This document shows positions 8,618 to 16,920 of a stretch of DNA of 64,000 nt, in pieces. Location: assembly GCA_050331295.1 (NCBI GenBank), contig JBHJGZ010000009.1:248001-312000 (forward strand). Reading direction: 5' to 3'. This DNA is from Kuafuiihalomonas sp050331295. GTDB lineage: Bacteria > Myxococcota > Kuafuiibacteriia > Kuafuiibacteriales > Kuafuiibacteriaceae. The notes below the pieces were generated by a model. The model had not been told where the DNA came from and did no database searches. It saw nothing but the letters and a program-made list of their open reading frames with translations. Position 1 is the first letter of the stretch; each line of letters begins with the position of its first letter. The translations under genes were made by a program, and so were the position numbers.

Positions 8618-10408
8618 ATGGATAGCGGCTGGTACACGCGCCTCCTCATCGTGGTCGGGGGCATCTTCGTCGGGCTGTACATGGCGGCGCCTTCGGCGAT
8701 TTACTTTTTTTCCGACCCGGAAGTTCGGCGGTCACGCGCGGCCATCGATAACGCGATCCCCGATTGGCTTCCGGACAATCGCTTCAACCTGGGTATCGAC
8801 CTTCAGGGGGGACTTCACCTCGTGATGGGCGTCGATGCGCTCAAAGCGGTCAATGACCGAGCGGACCGGGTAGCCGACGAAATTGTCGACGCGATGAAGG
8901 ATGAAGGAAAAGAAATCGAGAGCGCGCGTCGGGTGGGAGACGGGCCAGTTCTCGAGATCGTGCTGCAACACGAGAGCGACCAGAGCGTCCTCTCAAAGAT
9001 TCTCGAGGAGTATCAGGAAACCTGGGAGGTTCAGTCACGCAGCGGCCGCACCCTCACGTTCGCCATGAAGTCGGATTTCCGAACACGGCTGGCCGAGGAC
9101 GCGGTGGAACAGGCGCGCGTCACCCTTCGCAACCGAATCGACACCTATGGCGTCGCGGAGCCCGAAATCAGAAAGCGCGGCAATGATTCCATCATGATCC
9201 AGCTGGCGGGACTGACCGCCGAGGAGATCGGAAAGGTGAAAGAGGACATCATCGGACGCACCGCCCAGCTGGAATTCAAGCTGGTCGACGAAAGCAGTGA
9301 CTACTTCGAGCGGCTCGCTGAACGTCCTGACAAACCCGATTCCGTGTCGCTTCGTGTCGACAGCTGGCAGGGTGCGGAGGGCGGAATCGTGCGTCGGCCC
9401 TTTCTCGAGGCGACGGACCTCGATGAACTGAAGGACTTTTTGAAGGCGCACCGCGACGAGGTCCCAGCGGACCGGGTGGTGGCGACCCAGCGCATCAAAC
9501 CGAGCGCGGAGTCGGACGAGGTTTTCCGTACTTGGCTCCTGGAGCGCAAGACGCCGCTCACGGGTGATGCGTTGACCAACGCGTTCGTCGCCTTCGACAG
9601 CGAAAAGAACCAGTACTACGTCGCCATGCGGTTCGACCGACCCGGAGCCGTCATTTTCGAGCGGCTGACCACCAATAACGTCAAGCGGAAGATGGCCATC
9701 GTGTTGGACGATACCGTCGACTCGGCCCCGGTGATCCAGGGGCCGATTCCCAATGGCAACGCGACAATTACCTTAGGCGGATATCGGAGTCAGCAGGAAG
9801 TGCTCGAAGAAGCCAACGCTCTGGCCATCGTCCTGAAGGCGGGAGCCCTCCCCGCACCAGTGTTCCCTCAGGAAGAACGCACCGTGGGTGCGACCCTCGG
9901 AGACGACGCCGTATCCAAAGGTCAGACCGCTCTTCTCTTCGCTCTCATCGGGGTCGTGATACTGATGCTGTTTTATTATCGCTTCAGTGGAGTCATAGGC
10001 GTTGGAGCTTTGGCCGTGAACATGTTGCTCCTGATTGCGGGGCTCTCCGCATTCAGCGTGACGCTGACTTTGCCAGGGATTGCCGGTTTGGCGCTGACCA
10101 TCGGCATGGCGGTCGACGCCAACATCATCCAGTTCGAGCGGATCCGAGAAGAGCTCCGCACCGGCAAGACACCGCGGGTCGCTGTGGACGCCGGTTTTCA
10201 GAAGGCCTTCAGCGCAATCTTGGATGCCAACATCACCACGTTGATCGCGGCCGTCGTCCTCGCGTCCTACGGTTCGGGACCGATACGAGGTTTCGCGACG
10301 ACATTGGGCATTGGCGTCGTCATCAACACCTTCACGGCGGTGGTCGTTCCTCGCCTGGCCTTTGACTACCTGACCAAAGGGGTTCGGGTCGCCAAGATCA
10401 GCATCTGA
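8618..10408 (+). CDS. secD: Protein translocase subunit SecD
   Basis: A 596-residue inner-membrane protein. It has an N-terminal helix (LLIVVGGIFVGLYMAAPSAIYFF), the SecD start motif (NLGIDLQGGLHLVMGVD), a large periplasmic P1 region (residues about 65-420, with VTLRNRIDTYGVAEPEIRKRG), and a five-helix C-terminal bundle with IGMAVDANIIQFERIREEL. SecD with SecF uses the proton-motive force to pull exported proteins through the Sec channel. Genes before and after are yajC and secF. Confidence 0.96.
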   Translation: MDSGWYTRLLIVVGGIFVGLYMAAPSAIYFFSDPEVRRSRAAIDNAIPDWLPDNRFNLGIDLQGGLHLVMGVDALKAVNDRADRVADEIVDAMKDEGKEIESARRVGDGPVLEIVLQHESDQSVLSKILEEYQETWEVQSRSGRTLTFAMKSDFRTRLAEDAVEQARVTLRNRIDTYGVAEPEIRKRGNDSIMIQLAGLTAEEIGKVKEDIIGRTAQLEFKLVDESSDYFERLAERPDKPDSVSLRVDSWQGAEGGIVRRPFLEATDLDELKDFLKAHRDEVPADRVVATQRIKPSAESDEVFRTWLLERKTPLTGDALTNAFVAFDSEKNQYYVAMRFDRPGAVIFERLTTNNVKRKMAIVLDDTVDSAPVIQGPIPNGNATITLGGYRSQQEVLEEANALAIVLKAGALPAPVFPQEERTVGATLGDDAVSKGQTALLFALIGVVILMLFYYRFSGVIGVGALAVNMLLLIAGLSAFSVTLTLPGIAGLALTIGMAVDANIIQFERIREELRTGKTPRVAVDAGFQKAFSAILDANITTLIAAVVLASYGSGPIRGFATTLGIGVVINTFTAVVVPRLAFDYLTKGVRVAKISI

Positions 10409-10417
10409 GAGGAACGC

Positions 10418-11602
10418 ATGTTCAACGTCATCCGACCCGATACCAACTACGACTTCATGAGGGCGGCACCCTTCTTCACGAAGGTTTCGGTGGTCCTCTT
10501 TTTGGGTGCGCTCCTGATTATCGTGTTCAAGGGTGTCAACCTCGGCCTCGATTTCGCGGGTGGCCACGAGGTCTTGCTGCAGTTTTCGGAGAATGCCGAC
10601 GTGCAGAGCGAGCAGGTTCGAAGCCGCTTGAACGGCCTCTTCCCGGATGTCGACACGTCGGTCCAAAGCTTCGAGGTGCCGACCTCTACCGGGACATTCT
10701 TCCTGACTCGAATCGAGCGTTCCGAAGCCGTGGGTGCCGAGGAGATCGAGCTGTTTCGGAAAGCCTTCCAGGCGGAGTACGGAGAGGCGTTGGAAGACCT
10801 TCAATACAACCCCGAAGCGGGTGACGTCTTGAAGGTCGGCCTGGCGGATGGCGCCACGGAAGCAGGAGCTTCGGTCGACCCTGATTCACTCGCAAGAGTG
10901 GTCGAGAGCACCAATCACGCCGTCCGCGTCGTGCGGTCGGTCGGTCGGGAGGGCGAAAATCGGTTCGAGATCGTCCTCAAGGGTATCGACGTGACCGTGG
11001 TGAACGGAATGAAGGAACTCGATCCTTCGGTTCAGGCGGCGAGGGTGGAGTTCGTCGGACCCACGGTGGGTAAACAGCTGAGAAACGACGGGCTCGCCGC
11101 CATCCTTTTGGCGATGTTCTGGATCTTGGTCTACGTCGCGTTCCGGTTCGACCTCTACTACGGCCCGGGTGCCATCGTGTGCTTGTTCCACGATGCGGTG
11201 ATCACGGTAGCCTTGTTGTCGATGCTCGGCGCCCAGTTTTCGTTGGCGACCATCGCGGGTCTTCTCACCCTCGTCGGCTATTCCATCAACGACACCATCG
11301 TGGTGTTCGACCGCATCCGAGAGACGGTGGGTCAGGCGACGGGCCCGGGTCTCGACGATCGGATCAATCGCGCCATCAACGAAACGTTGGGCCGGACCAT
11401 CATGACCTCCCTTTCCACGCTCCTCGCCTGCTTTTGCCTGATGGTCTTCGGCCGCGGGACGGTCTTGGCGGAGTTTGGACTGATTATGACGGTGGGTATT
11501 CTCATCGGCACCTACTCGTCGATTTACGTGGCATCACCGACCTTTCGCGCCTTGAAGCTCCGATTTGGGGATGACCCTAGCCCGCGGCGCGCTCAACCAT
11601 AG
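10418..11602 (+). CDS. secF: Protein translocase subunit SecF
   Basis: A 394-residue membrane protein starting 9 bases after secD with a good ribosome site (GAGAGGAACGC before ATG). The first helix (VSVVLFLGALLIIVF) leads to NLGLDFAGGHEVLL, the SecF opening; a periplasmic domain of about 190 residues follows, slightly longer than in E. coli SecF; the five-helix bundle includes VGYSINDTIVVFDRIRE, the SecF D-motif. The tail is short and basic. Function as part of SecDF. A weak inverted repeat (ACCCC...GGGGT) lies at 11614-11631 just past the stop but has no T-run. Confidence 0.96.
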   Translation: MFNVIRPDTNYDFMRAAPFFTKVSVVLFLGALLIIVFKGVNLGLDFAGGHEVLLQFSENADVQSEQVRSRLNGLFPDVDTSVQSFEVPTSTGTFFLTRIERSEAVGAEEIELFRKAFQAEYGEALEDLQYNPEAGDVLKVGLADGATEAGASVDPDSLARVVESTNHAVRVVRSVGREGENRFEIVLKGIDVTVVNGMKELDPSVQAARVEFVGPTVGKQLRNDGLAAILLAMFWILVYVAFRFDLYYGPGAIVCLFHDAVITVALLSMLGAQFSLATIAGLLTLVGYSINDTIVVFDRIRETVGQATGPGLDDRINRAINETLGRTIMTSLSTLLACFCLMVFGRGTVLAEFGLIMTVGILIGTYSSIYVASPTFRALKLRFGDDPSPRRAQP

Positions 11603-11704
11603 GCCTGATTCAGACCCCAAGAGGTAGGGGTTCGATCGGGCGGCACCGACAAAATGTAGTCCAGCCCCTTGTGGGCCCCCGATCGGATCACCTACCATGC
11701 CTTC

Positions 11705-13432
11705 GTGTCGAGCCTTCGAGCTTGGAGCGGTCCATCCGCGGACGCACGCCAAGTGGACGAACTCACCCGATCCTTGGGTGTCCCAGAACTGTTGGCGCGG
11801 GTCCTGATCGCCCGCGGCTTTTCGGACCCGACTCACGCGGCCCGCTATCTCGAACCTCGACTGGCGGACATGCCGGACCCATTCCTCCTCGCGGGCATGG
11901 AGTCGGGTGCTGCAAGACTCACGCAGGCCATTGAATCGAGGCAATCAGTAGCCCTGTACGGGGACTACGACGTCGATGGCGTGACCTCGACTGCGCTGCT
12001 GCAAGAGTTCCTCATGGTCCATGGAGTTCGGGCTCGAAGCTACATCCCCCATCGATTGGAGGAGGGCTACGGACTTCACCATGATGCCGTGGGTCGTCTT
12101 GCCGACGACGGCATCGAGCTCCTCATCACCCTCGATTGCGGGATCACTGCAGTCGACGAGGTTGCATACGCCAATGACCGTGGAATGGACGTCATCGTGG
12201 TGGACCATCACCGATGCCCAGTCACGCTCCCGGCGGCGTCCGCGACGTTGAATCCGCATCAACCTGGATGCCTCTATCCGGACAAAGTCCTGGCGGCGGT
12301 AGGCGTCGCGTTCAACCTGGCGGCAGGGGTCCGAAAGAACCTCCGCGCCCGGGGCTATTATCAACGTACGGCCACTCCGGAACCCAACTTGCGCCGCGCC
12401 CTCGACCTGGTGGCTCTGGGAACCATTGCCGACATGGTGCCGCTGGTTGGGGTGAATCGACTGTTTGCCTGGTTCGGCCTGCAGGAGATGCGACAAGTTC
12501 GACGGCCCGGGATGAGGGCTCTCTTCGAGGTCTCGGAGGTTCGACCGGCACGGCTCAGCAGCCAGGATGTGTCGTTCAAGCTGGCGCCTCGCGTCAATGC
12601 TGCTGGCCGGCTCGATGACGCGAGTGTCGGTGTTCAGCTTCTTACTTCGGGATCTTTCGATGAAGCCCGTCTTCTTGCGACCAGACTCGATGCGGCCAAT
12701 CAGGAGCGGCGGCTCATTCAAGCCGAAGTGTTCACCGAAGCAGTCGCGCAGGCGGAGCAGCAGAGCGACCACCCAGCCCTGGTCGTTCATCACGAATGCT
12801 GGCACCCGGGCGTCGTCGGCATCGTGGCCTCCAAGCTGGTCGAAACGTTTGGCAAGACGGCGTTGGTGATCGGTCAGGATGGTCGCGGAAGTGGGCGGGC
12901 CCACGGGGGTCTCCACCTTTTCGAGGCTCTTTCGAGTTGCTCGGATCTCTTGCTCAAGTTCGGAGGACATCGCGCGGCGGCCGGCTTTCGCCTGAAGCCG
13001 AAAGAGATTCAGGATTTCGCGGCACGTTTCAGAGCTCAGGTTGCCCAGCATCGGCAGCTCGAAGGGAGCGGCGAGCCCGAATTGCATGTCGACTTTCAAG
13101 TCCGGGCGGAGGAAATCTCGCTAGAACTCGTGAATGCGCTGTCCAGACTCGAGCCGTTTGGCATCGGTAACCCTCAGCCGTTGTGCCGAATGGAGGCCCT
13201 TCCCGTGAAGCGAACCACGGTGGTGGGGGGGCACCATCTCAAGCTCAGGTTGGGTGAAGGCCCAAGACCGGTCTCTGCCATCGCATTCCGCCACGCTGCG
13301 CTGGAGCCAGACCTGGCGCCCGGGACCTGCGTGGAGCTGGCTGGTCATCTCGAGGTCAATGACTTCGCGGGTTTCGAACGGGTCCAGTTTCGCGTGAGGG
13401 ATCTCAAGATGCCGACGAAGGCCTGCGGCTGA
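11705..13432 (+). CDS. recJ: Single-stranded-DNA-specific 5'-3' exonuclease RecJ
   Basis: A 575-residue protein from a GTG at 11705; an in-frame TTG at 11669 would add 12 residues and cannot be excluded. DHH phosphoesterase motifs are all present in order: GDYDVDGVTSTALL, LDCGITAVDE, VDHHRCP, GTIADMVPL, then the DHHA1 part with APRVNAAGRLDD, RGSGRAHGGLHLFEAL and KFGGHRAAAGF, followed by the OB domain. RecJ degrades single-stranded DNA 5'-3' in mismatch repair, recombination and fork repair. It is the normal size for the family and appears functional. Confidence 0.95.
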   Translation: MSSLRAWSGPSADARQVDELTRSLGVPELLARVLIARGFSDPTHAARYLEPRLADMPDPFLLAGMESGAARLTQAIESRQSVALYGDYDVDGVTSTALLQEFLMVHGVRARSYIPHRLEEGYGLHHDAVGRLADDGIELLITLDCGITAVDEVAYANDRGMDVIVVDHHRCPVTLPAASATLNPHQPGCLYPDKVLAAVGVAFNLAAGVRKNLRARGYYQRTATPEPNLRRALDLVALGTIADMVPLVGVNRLFAWFGLQEMRQVRRPGMRALFEVSEVRPARLSSQDVSFKLAPRVNAAGRLDDASVGVQLLTSGSFDEARLLATRLDAANQERRLIQAEVFTEAVAQAEQQSDHPALVVHHECWHPGVVGIVASKLVETFGKTALVIGQDGRGSGRAHGGLHLFEALSSCSDLLLKFGGHRAAAGFRLKPKEIQDFAARFRAQVAQHRQLEGSGEPELHVDFQVRAEEISLELVNALSRLEPFGIGNPQPLCRMEALPVKRTTVVGGHHLKLRLGEGPRPVSAIAFRHAALEPDLAPGTCVELAGHLEVNDFAGFERVQFRVRDLKMPTKACG

Positions 13433-13470
13433 ACCTCAACTTTGGTCGCGCAACGCCGAATGCACGGACG

Positions 13471-15066
13471 GTGAAGTGGCTTCGCACCGCGGCGGCCGTC
13501 CTCGTCGTGATGGGCGGGCCGGGTTCGGCTCTCGGTTACGGCCAAAGTCGCGTCATGTTGCTGGTAGACCAAGGACTGAACAATCTTTCAGCGCAGGACC
13601 GAACGCGACTCCACGACGCCTTGATGCTCTTCGTGAACACAAGGCGTGCGGAAGACAGCGTGGGCTTGGTTTGGGTCGGCGCCGAGGCAAGCCTTGCGAT
13701 CCCTTTGGGAAAAGCCCACGAGGCTTCGGCGCGACGCCAGTTTCGACGGACCTTGGAACTCTCGACGAATGCGGAGTCGGCAGACCGGATTCTTTCCGGC
13801 ATCCAGCTGGCGTTGGATGCCTTGGGCCCGCGAAGCCCGAACACCCATGACCGGCTGGTTCTGCTGCTGGCCGAGGCCAAACTCCATCCGGACGAGACGC
13901 GCCGCACCCTGGGCGGCGTGGCCGACGTCGTATCCGGCGCCCGAGCACGAGGCGTGCCCCTTCATGTTGTGACGTTACGAGGTGGACCGGATGAGGTTCG
14001 CTTCCGCGGTTGGGCAGCCCAAACCGGAGGCGACTATCATCGAATCGAAGACCTCCGAACCCTCCACGTGCCTCTCTTTCACACGGCCGTGGTCCATGAG
14101 TCCGTCGACGTGCTCCCAACCGACGGTGGGACCCTCATGGTGGACGAGGACGTCCAGGAGCTGGCGTTGGTCCTGAGCCGGTTTGGAGGCGACGCCACGG
14201 TTCTTCACCTACCAGACGAAACGGACGTGACCTCCCATCATCAGCCTCCGGGCATCGCGTGGAACGCAGCGACGGACTTCGACCTCGTCCAGGTGCGTGA
14301 GCCGATGCACGGGCCGTGGCGCATTCAGCAGTCTCGGCTGGACCAGGCCGTCGTGGCGGTCCGCGACGCGGCCCTGGACCTCGAGCTCAGACTTCACCCC
14401 GACGTCCCGATTCTGGGAACCGAGGTCCGGGTGGGCGGCCGTCTGGTGGCCAATGGCCGCACGGTTCGCTCCTACGCTCGACTGAAGCAGCTCGAGATGG
14501 CTTTTATCCTTCCGACGGGACAGCGCCTTCCGCTGCGTCCCGCCGCGAACGGGTGGTTTTATGGATCCTGGCGTCCGTCTTCGGTGGGACCTTCGAAAGG
14601 AACGCTGTTGGCGCGAAGCCCCCATCTTCGCCGGTCGGAATCGGCTCGAATGGTTGTGGATCGCCAGTGCTTCGCTGCGGAGACCCATTGGCAGAGCCGG
14701 AAGATCCGAGTCGAGGTGACGCGGGAACGGGCCTGTTCAGAGCTCACCGGGACGACGGTCGAGGCAGCTTTACAGTTCGGCGAAGACCTCGAATGGATCG
14801 ATTTGGAGCGAGATGACGTCGGCCGGTTCACGGGCGAGTTGGCGTTTCAAACCCGACCGGCTTTCTTGCATCTTCGGGCGAGGACATACATCGGAGGTCG
14901 CCACCGTCTCTTCCCGCTGCCCCCGGTACCGGCTCCCCAATCGGACGTCGTGCCCTCTTCCTGGGGTCTGTTCACCCGTATGGCTCTGGCCAACACGCCG
15001 CTTCTGCTGGCTTTTGTGCCTTTGATGTACCGGCGGCGACTGCGGGGGCTGGAGGCGGAAGGGTGA
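13471..15066 (+). CDS. VWA-like membrane-anchored protein with degenerate MIDAS
   Basis: A 531-residue protein from a GTG, with an N-terminal signal (LRTAAAVLVVMGGPGSALG), a large extracytoplasmic part and a C-terminal helix (MALANTPLLLAFVPLMY) followed by a basic stop-transfer tail. Residues about 25-210 follow the von Willebrand factor A pattern, including SVGLVWVGAEASLAIPL, a long helix, RLVLLLAEAK, GVPLHVVTLRGG and AAQTGGDYHRIEDL. The metal-binding DxSxS of the first strand reads DQGLN, and the usual TDG is AEA, so metal-dependent binding is probably lost. The remaining 300 residues are beta-rich and unrecognised. The stop overlaps the next start (GTGA), so the two likely form a complex. 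Confidence 0.6.
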   Translation: MKWLRTAAAVLVVMGGPGSALGYGQSRVMLLVDQGLNNLSAQDRTRLHDALMLFVNTRRAEDSVGLVWVGAEASLAIPLGKAHEASARRQFRRTLELSTNAESADRILSGIQLALDALGPRSPNTHDRLVLLLAEAKLHPDETRRTLGGVADVVSGARARGVPLHVVTLRGGPDEVRFRGWAAQTGGDYHRIEDLRTLHVPLFHTAVVHESVDVLPTDGGTLMVDEDVQELALVLSRFGGDATVLHLPDETDVTSHHQPPGIAWNAATDFDLVQVREPMHGPWRIQQSRLDQAVVAVRDAALDLELRLHPDVPILGTEVRVGGRLVANGRTVRSYARLKQLEMAFILPTGQRLPLRPAANGWFYGSWRPSSVGPSKGTLLARSPHLRRSESARMVVDRQCFAAETHWQSRKIRVEVTRERACSELTGTTVEAALQFGEDLEWIDLERDDVGRFTGELAFQTRPAFLHLRARTYIGGRHRLFPLPPVPAPQSDVVPSSWGLFTRMALANTPLLLAFVPLMYRRRLRGLEAEG

Positions 15067-15746
15067 CCGTCGAGCTCTCGCTTTGGACCGTTTGGTTCTT
15101 GGTGGAACTGTGTGTCGTTTCGACGCTGGTCAGCATCGTCGTGGGATGGCAGGGCTCTTGCGCCGTCAAGCGCCTGATGGCTGAACGACCCCCCCCATCG
15201 CCGCCAGCGAACGAGCCCAGGGCAGCCGAGGTGGAAGAGCTCGAGGAATCGGACGTCGACTCGGTGGACGACGGCCGCCCGGCCCAACTGCGAGCGAAGG
15301 TGCGTCGGTCCATCGAGCAGGTGGACGCTGCGCTGGAATCGACCTCAGAAGGAGCGACCCAGACCTCCAGTGTCTTGATGAGTCTGATGGAGAAGCTGGC
15401 CTCCACCGCGGCGGAGATGAAGCGGTTCGACCAGCGCGCTGATCTGCCAGCCGACCTGCGACAAGCTTCGAACGAGCTTCACGAGTACCTGGGTGACATG
15501 GATGCGCTGCTTTCCGAGGCGCAGCGTCTCGTCGAGCAGATGGAAGCCGGCCTCCAAATCTGCTGCTCCGAAACAGCGCAGTATGGAACGCGGTCCGGTT
15601 TCGAATGGGAGGCTCTTCGACCTTCACCTCGAGGCCTGACGCGCCTGCTCCGGCAGAAGTCTCGAGGTACACCAGAACCGGATCCGGGAATCGACGCCGC
15701 AATTCCGCCAGCTCTAGCCGATGCCATCGACCAAGCGTTGATTTGA
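15063..15746 (+). CDS. Single-pass membrane protein with cytoplasmic coiled coil
   Basis: A 227-residue protein starting with a GTG inside the previous stop. One hydrophobic helix near the N-terminus (LWTVWFLVELCVVSTLVSIVVGW) is followed by an acidic Pro-rich linker and about 110 residues of heptad-like helix (RRSIEQVDAALESTSEGA, LMSLMEKLASTAAEMK, DMDALLSEAQRLVEQME), then a disordered Pro-rich tail. No family is recognised. Coupling to the VWA-like protein suggests a membrane pair, with the coiled coil giving oligomerisation or signalling. Confidence 0.6.
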   Translation: MTVELSLWTVWFLVELCVVSTLVSIVVGWQGSCAVKRLMAERPPPSPPANEPRAAEVEELEESDVDSVDDGRPAQLRAKVRRSIEQVDAALESTSEGATQTSSVLMSLMEKLASTAAEMKRFDQRADLPADLRQASNELHEYLGDMDALLSEAQRLVEQMEAGLQICCSETAQYGTRSGFEWEALRPSPRGLTRLLRQKSRGTPEPDPGIDAAIPPALADAIDQALI

Positions 15747-15816
15747 CGGACGTCCCCCGAACCTCGAGCAAACGATTCCCGGTGGCGTCTCCGATCGCTT
15801 GGCGTACAACCGGGGC

Positions 15817-16479
15817 GTGACGTTGCCGGTTCTCCAGGAAACCAAGCTTCGGGTGACGGAGGTCTTCCATTCCATTCAAGGGGAGTCCACCTTAGCCGGG
15901 AACCCTTGCACGTTCATCCGTCTAACCGGATGCAACCTCCGTTGCTCTTGGTGCGACACCGCGTATGCCTTTCATGGTGGGGAATGGCGAACCGTCTCCG
16001 AGCTGCTGACCCTGGTGGGCACATATGGCGCGCGCTGCGTGGAAATCACCGGAGGCGAACCTCTTCTTCAGCCCGGAGTGACCCACTTGGCGGACGCCCT
16101 TCTCGATGCGGGGTACATCGTCTTGTGCGAGACCAGCGGTGAGCGGGACATCGGCATCCTGAGCTCGCGGGTGCACAGAATCGTGGACATCAAGGCGCCG
16201 TCCTCCGGGGAAAGTCATCGCAATCGCTGGGGCAATCTCGAGCAGCTAGGACCCCGGGACGAAGTAAAGGTGGTGGTCGCTGACCGGGACGACTTCGAGT
16301 GGGCGGTCGAGGTCATCGAGCGTCATCGCCTGGTGGGTCGGGTGCCGGTGTCCCTCTCGCCGGTCTGGGAATCCCTCAGCCCGGCCGACCTGGCGGAGTG
16401 GATCTTGTCTTCCAAACTGGAGTTACGGTTGAACCTACAACTCCACAAAGTCCTCTGGGGCGACACGCCTGGCCGATGA
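15817..16479 (+). CDS. queE: 7-carboxy-7-deazaguanine synthase (radical SAM)
   Basis: A 220-residue protein from the GTG at 15817; a TTG at 15799 would add 6 residues. It opens with EVFHSIQGESTLAGNPCTFIRLTGCNL, the QueE signature, and its iron-sulfur cluster motif is the radical SAM Cys-x3-Cys-x2-Cys (CNLRCSWC). EITGGEPLLQPG is the SAM-binding GGE region. QueE rearranges 6-carboxy-tetrahydropterin to 7-carboxy-7-deazaguanine in queuosine/deazaguanine biosynthesis. None of the partner genes queC, queD or queF is in the window, so they must be elsewhere. Confidence 0.93.
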   Translation: MTLPVLQETKLRVTEVFHSIQGESTLAGNPCTFIRLTGCNLRCSWCDTAYAFHGGEWRTVSELLTLVGTYGARCVEITGGEPLLQPGVTHLADALLDAGYIVLCETSGERDIGILSSRVHRIVDIKAPSSGESHRNRWGNLEQLGPRDEVKVVVADRDDFEWAVEVIERHRLVGRVPVSLSPVWESLSPADLAEWILSSKLELRLNLQLHKVLWGDTPGR

Positions 16480-16560
16480 TGCGCTGCCGACAGCGCGGGA
16501 CCGCCGCTTCAAAACACCGTTTCCCTCGGCGAAGCCCCGTCAACCCTGTATGTCGGCCCC

Positions 16561-16920
16561 GTGATCCCTGCATACGAAGCCTTCATGCGTCCGCTCCTCG
16601 AGATCCTGGCCACGGGCCCCAGGAGCTGCCCCGATGCCGCGGACCGGGTAGCCGATGCGCTGGGATTGGAGTCCGCAGCACGAGCGGAACGCAGTCGCTG
16701 GGACGGGGTCCCCGTGGTCGAGACTCGGGTTCGAAAGGCGGCGGAAGATCTCGCGCAGGCCGGCCTCGTGACCCGTATAGTCGGGGAATTGAGCTTGTCG
16801 TCGGCGGGGCGTGAATCGTTGCCCGGCCTTCCGGCTCGAATCGACGTCCCGTATCTGCAAGCCCACTTCCCCCAGTACGCCGCCTATCGCGAGGAGCTCT
16901 TGAAGCGGAGAGGCGCCTGA
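16561..16920 (+). CDS. Orphan Mrr-N-like winged-helix protein
   Basis: A 119-residue protein from a GTG. The sequence follows the Mrr N-terminal winged-helix pattern: IPAYEAFMRPLLEILATGP at the start, a variable helix, then VETRVRKAAEDLAQAGLV and a wing followed by LSSAGRESL. In Mrr-type restriction enzymes this domain binds DNA ahead of a PD-(D/E)xK nuclease; here the protein ends after the domain with a basic tail and no nuclease follows, so it is probably a small DNA-binding protein. It is tail-to-tail with the amidohydrolase-like gene, overlapping by 37 bases. Confidence 0.6.
   Translation: MIPAYEAFMRPLLEILATGPRSCPDAADRVADALGLESAARAERSRWDGVPVVETRVRKAAEDLAQAGLVTRIVGELSLSSAGRESLPGLPARIDVPYLQAHFPQYAAYREELLKRRGA

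Noticed and set aside
11613..11632. Inverted repeat after secF as a Rho-independent terminator
   Set aside because: The stem is only 5-6 bp and no T-run follows.
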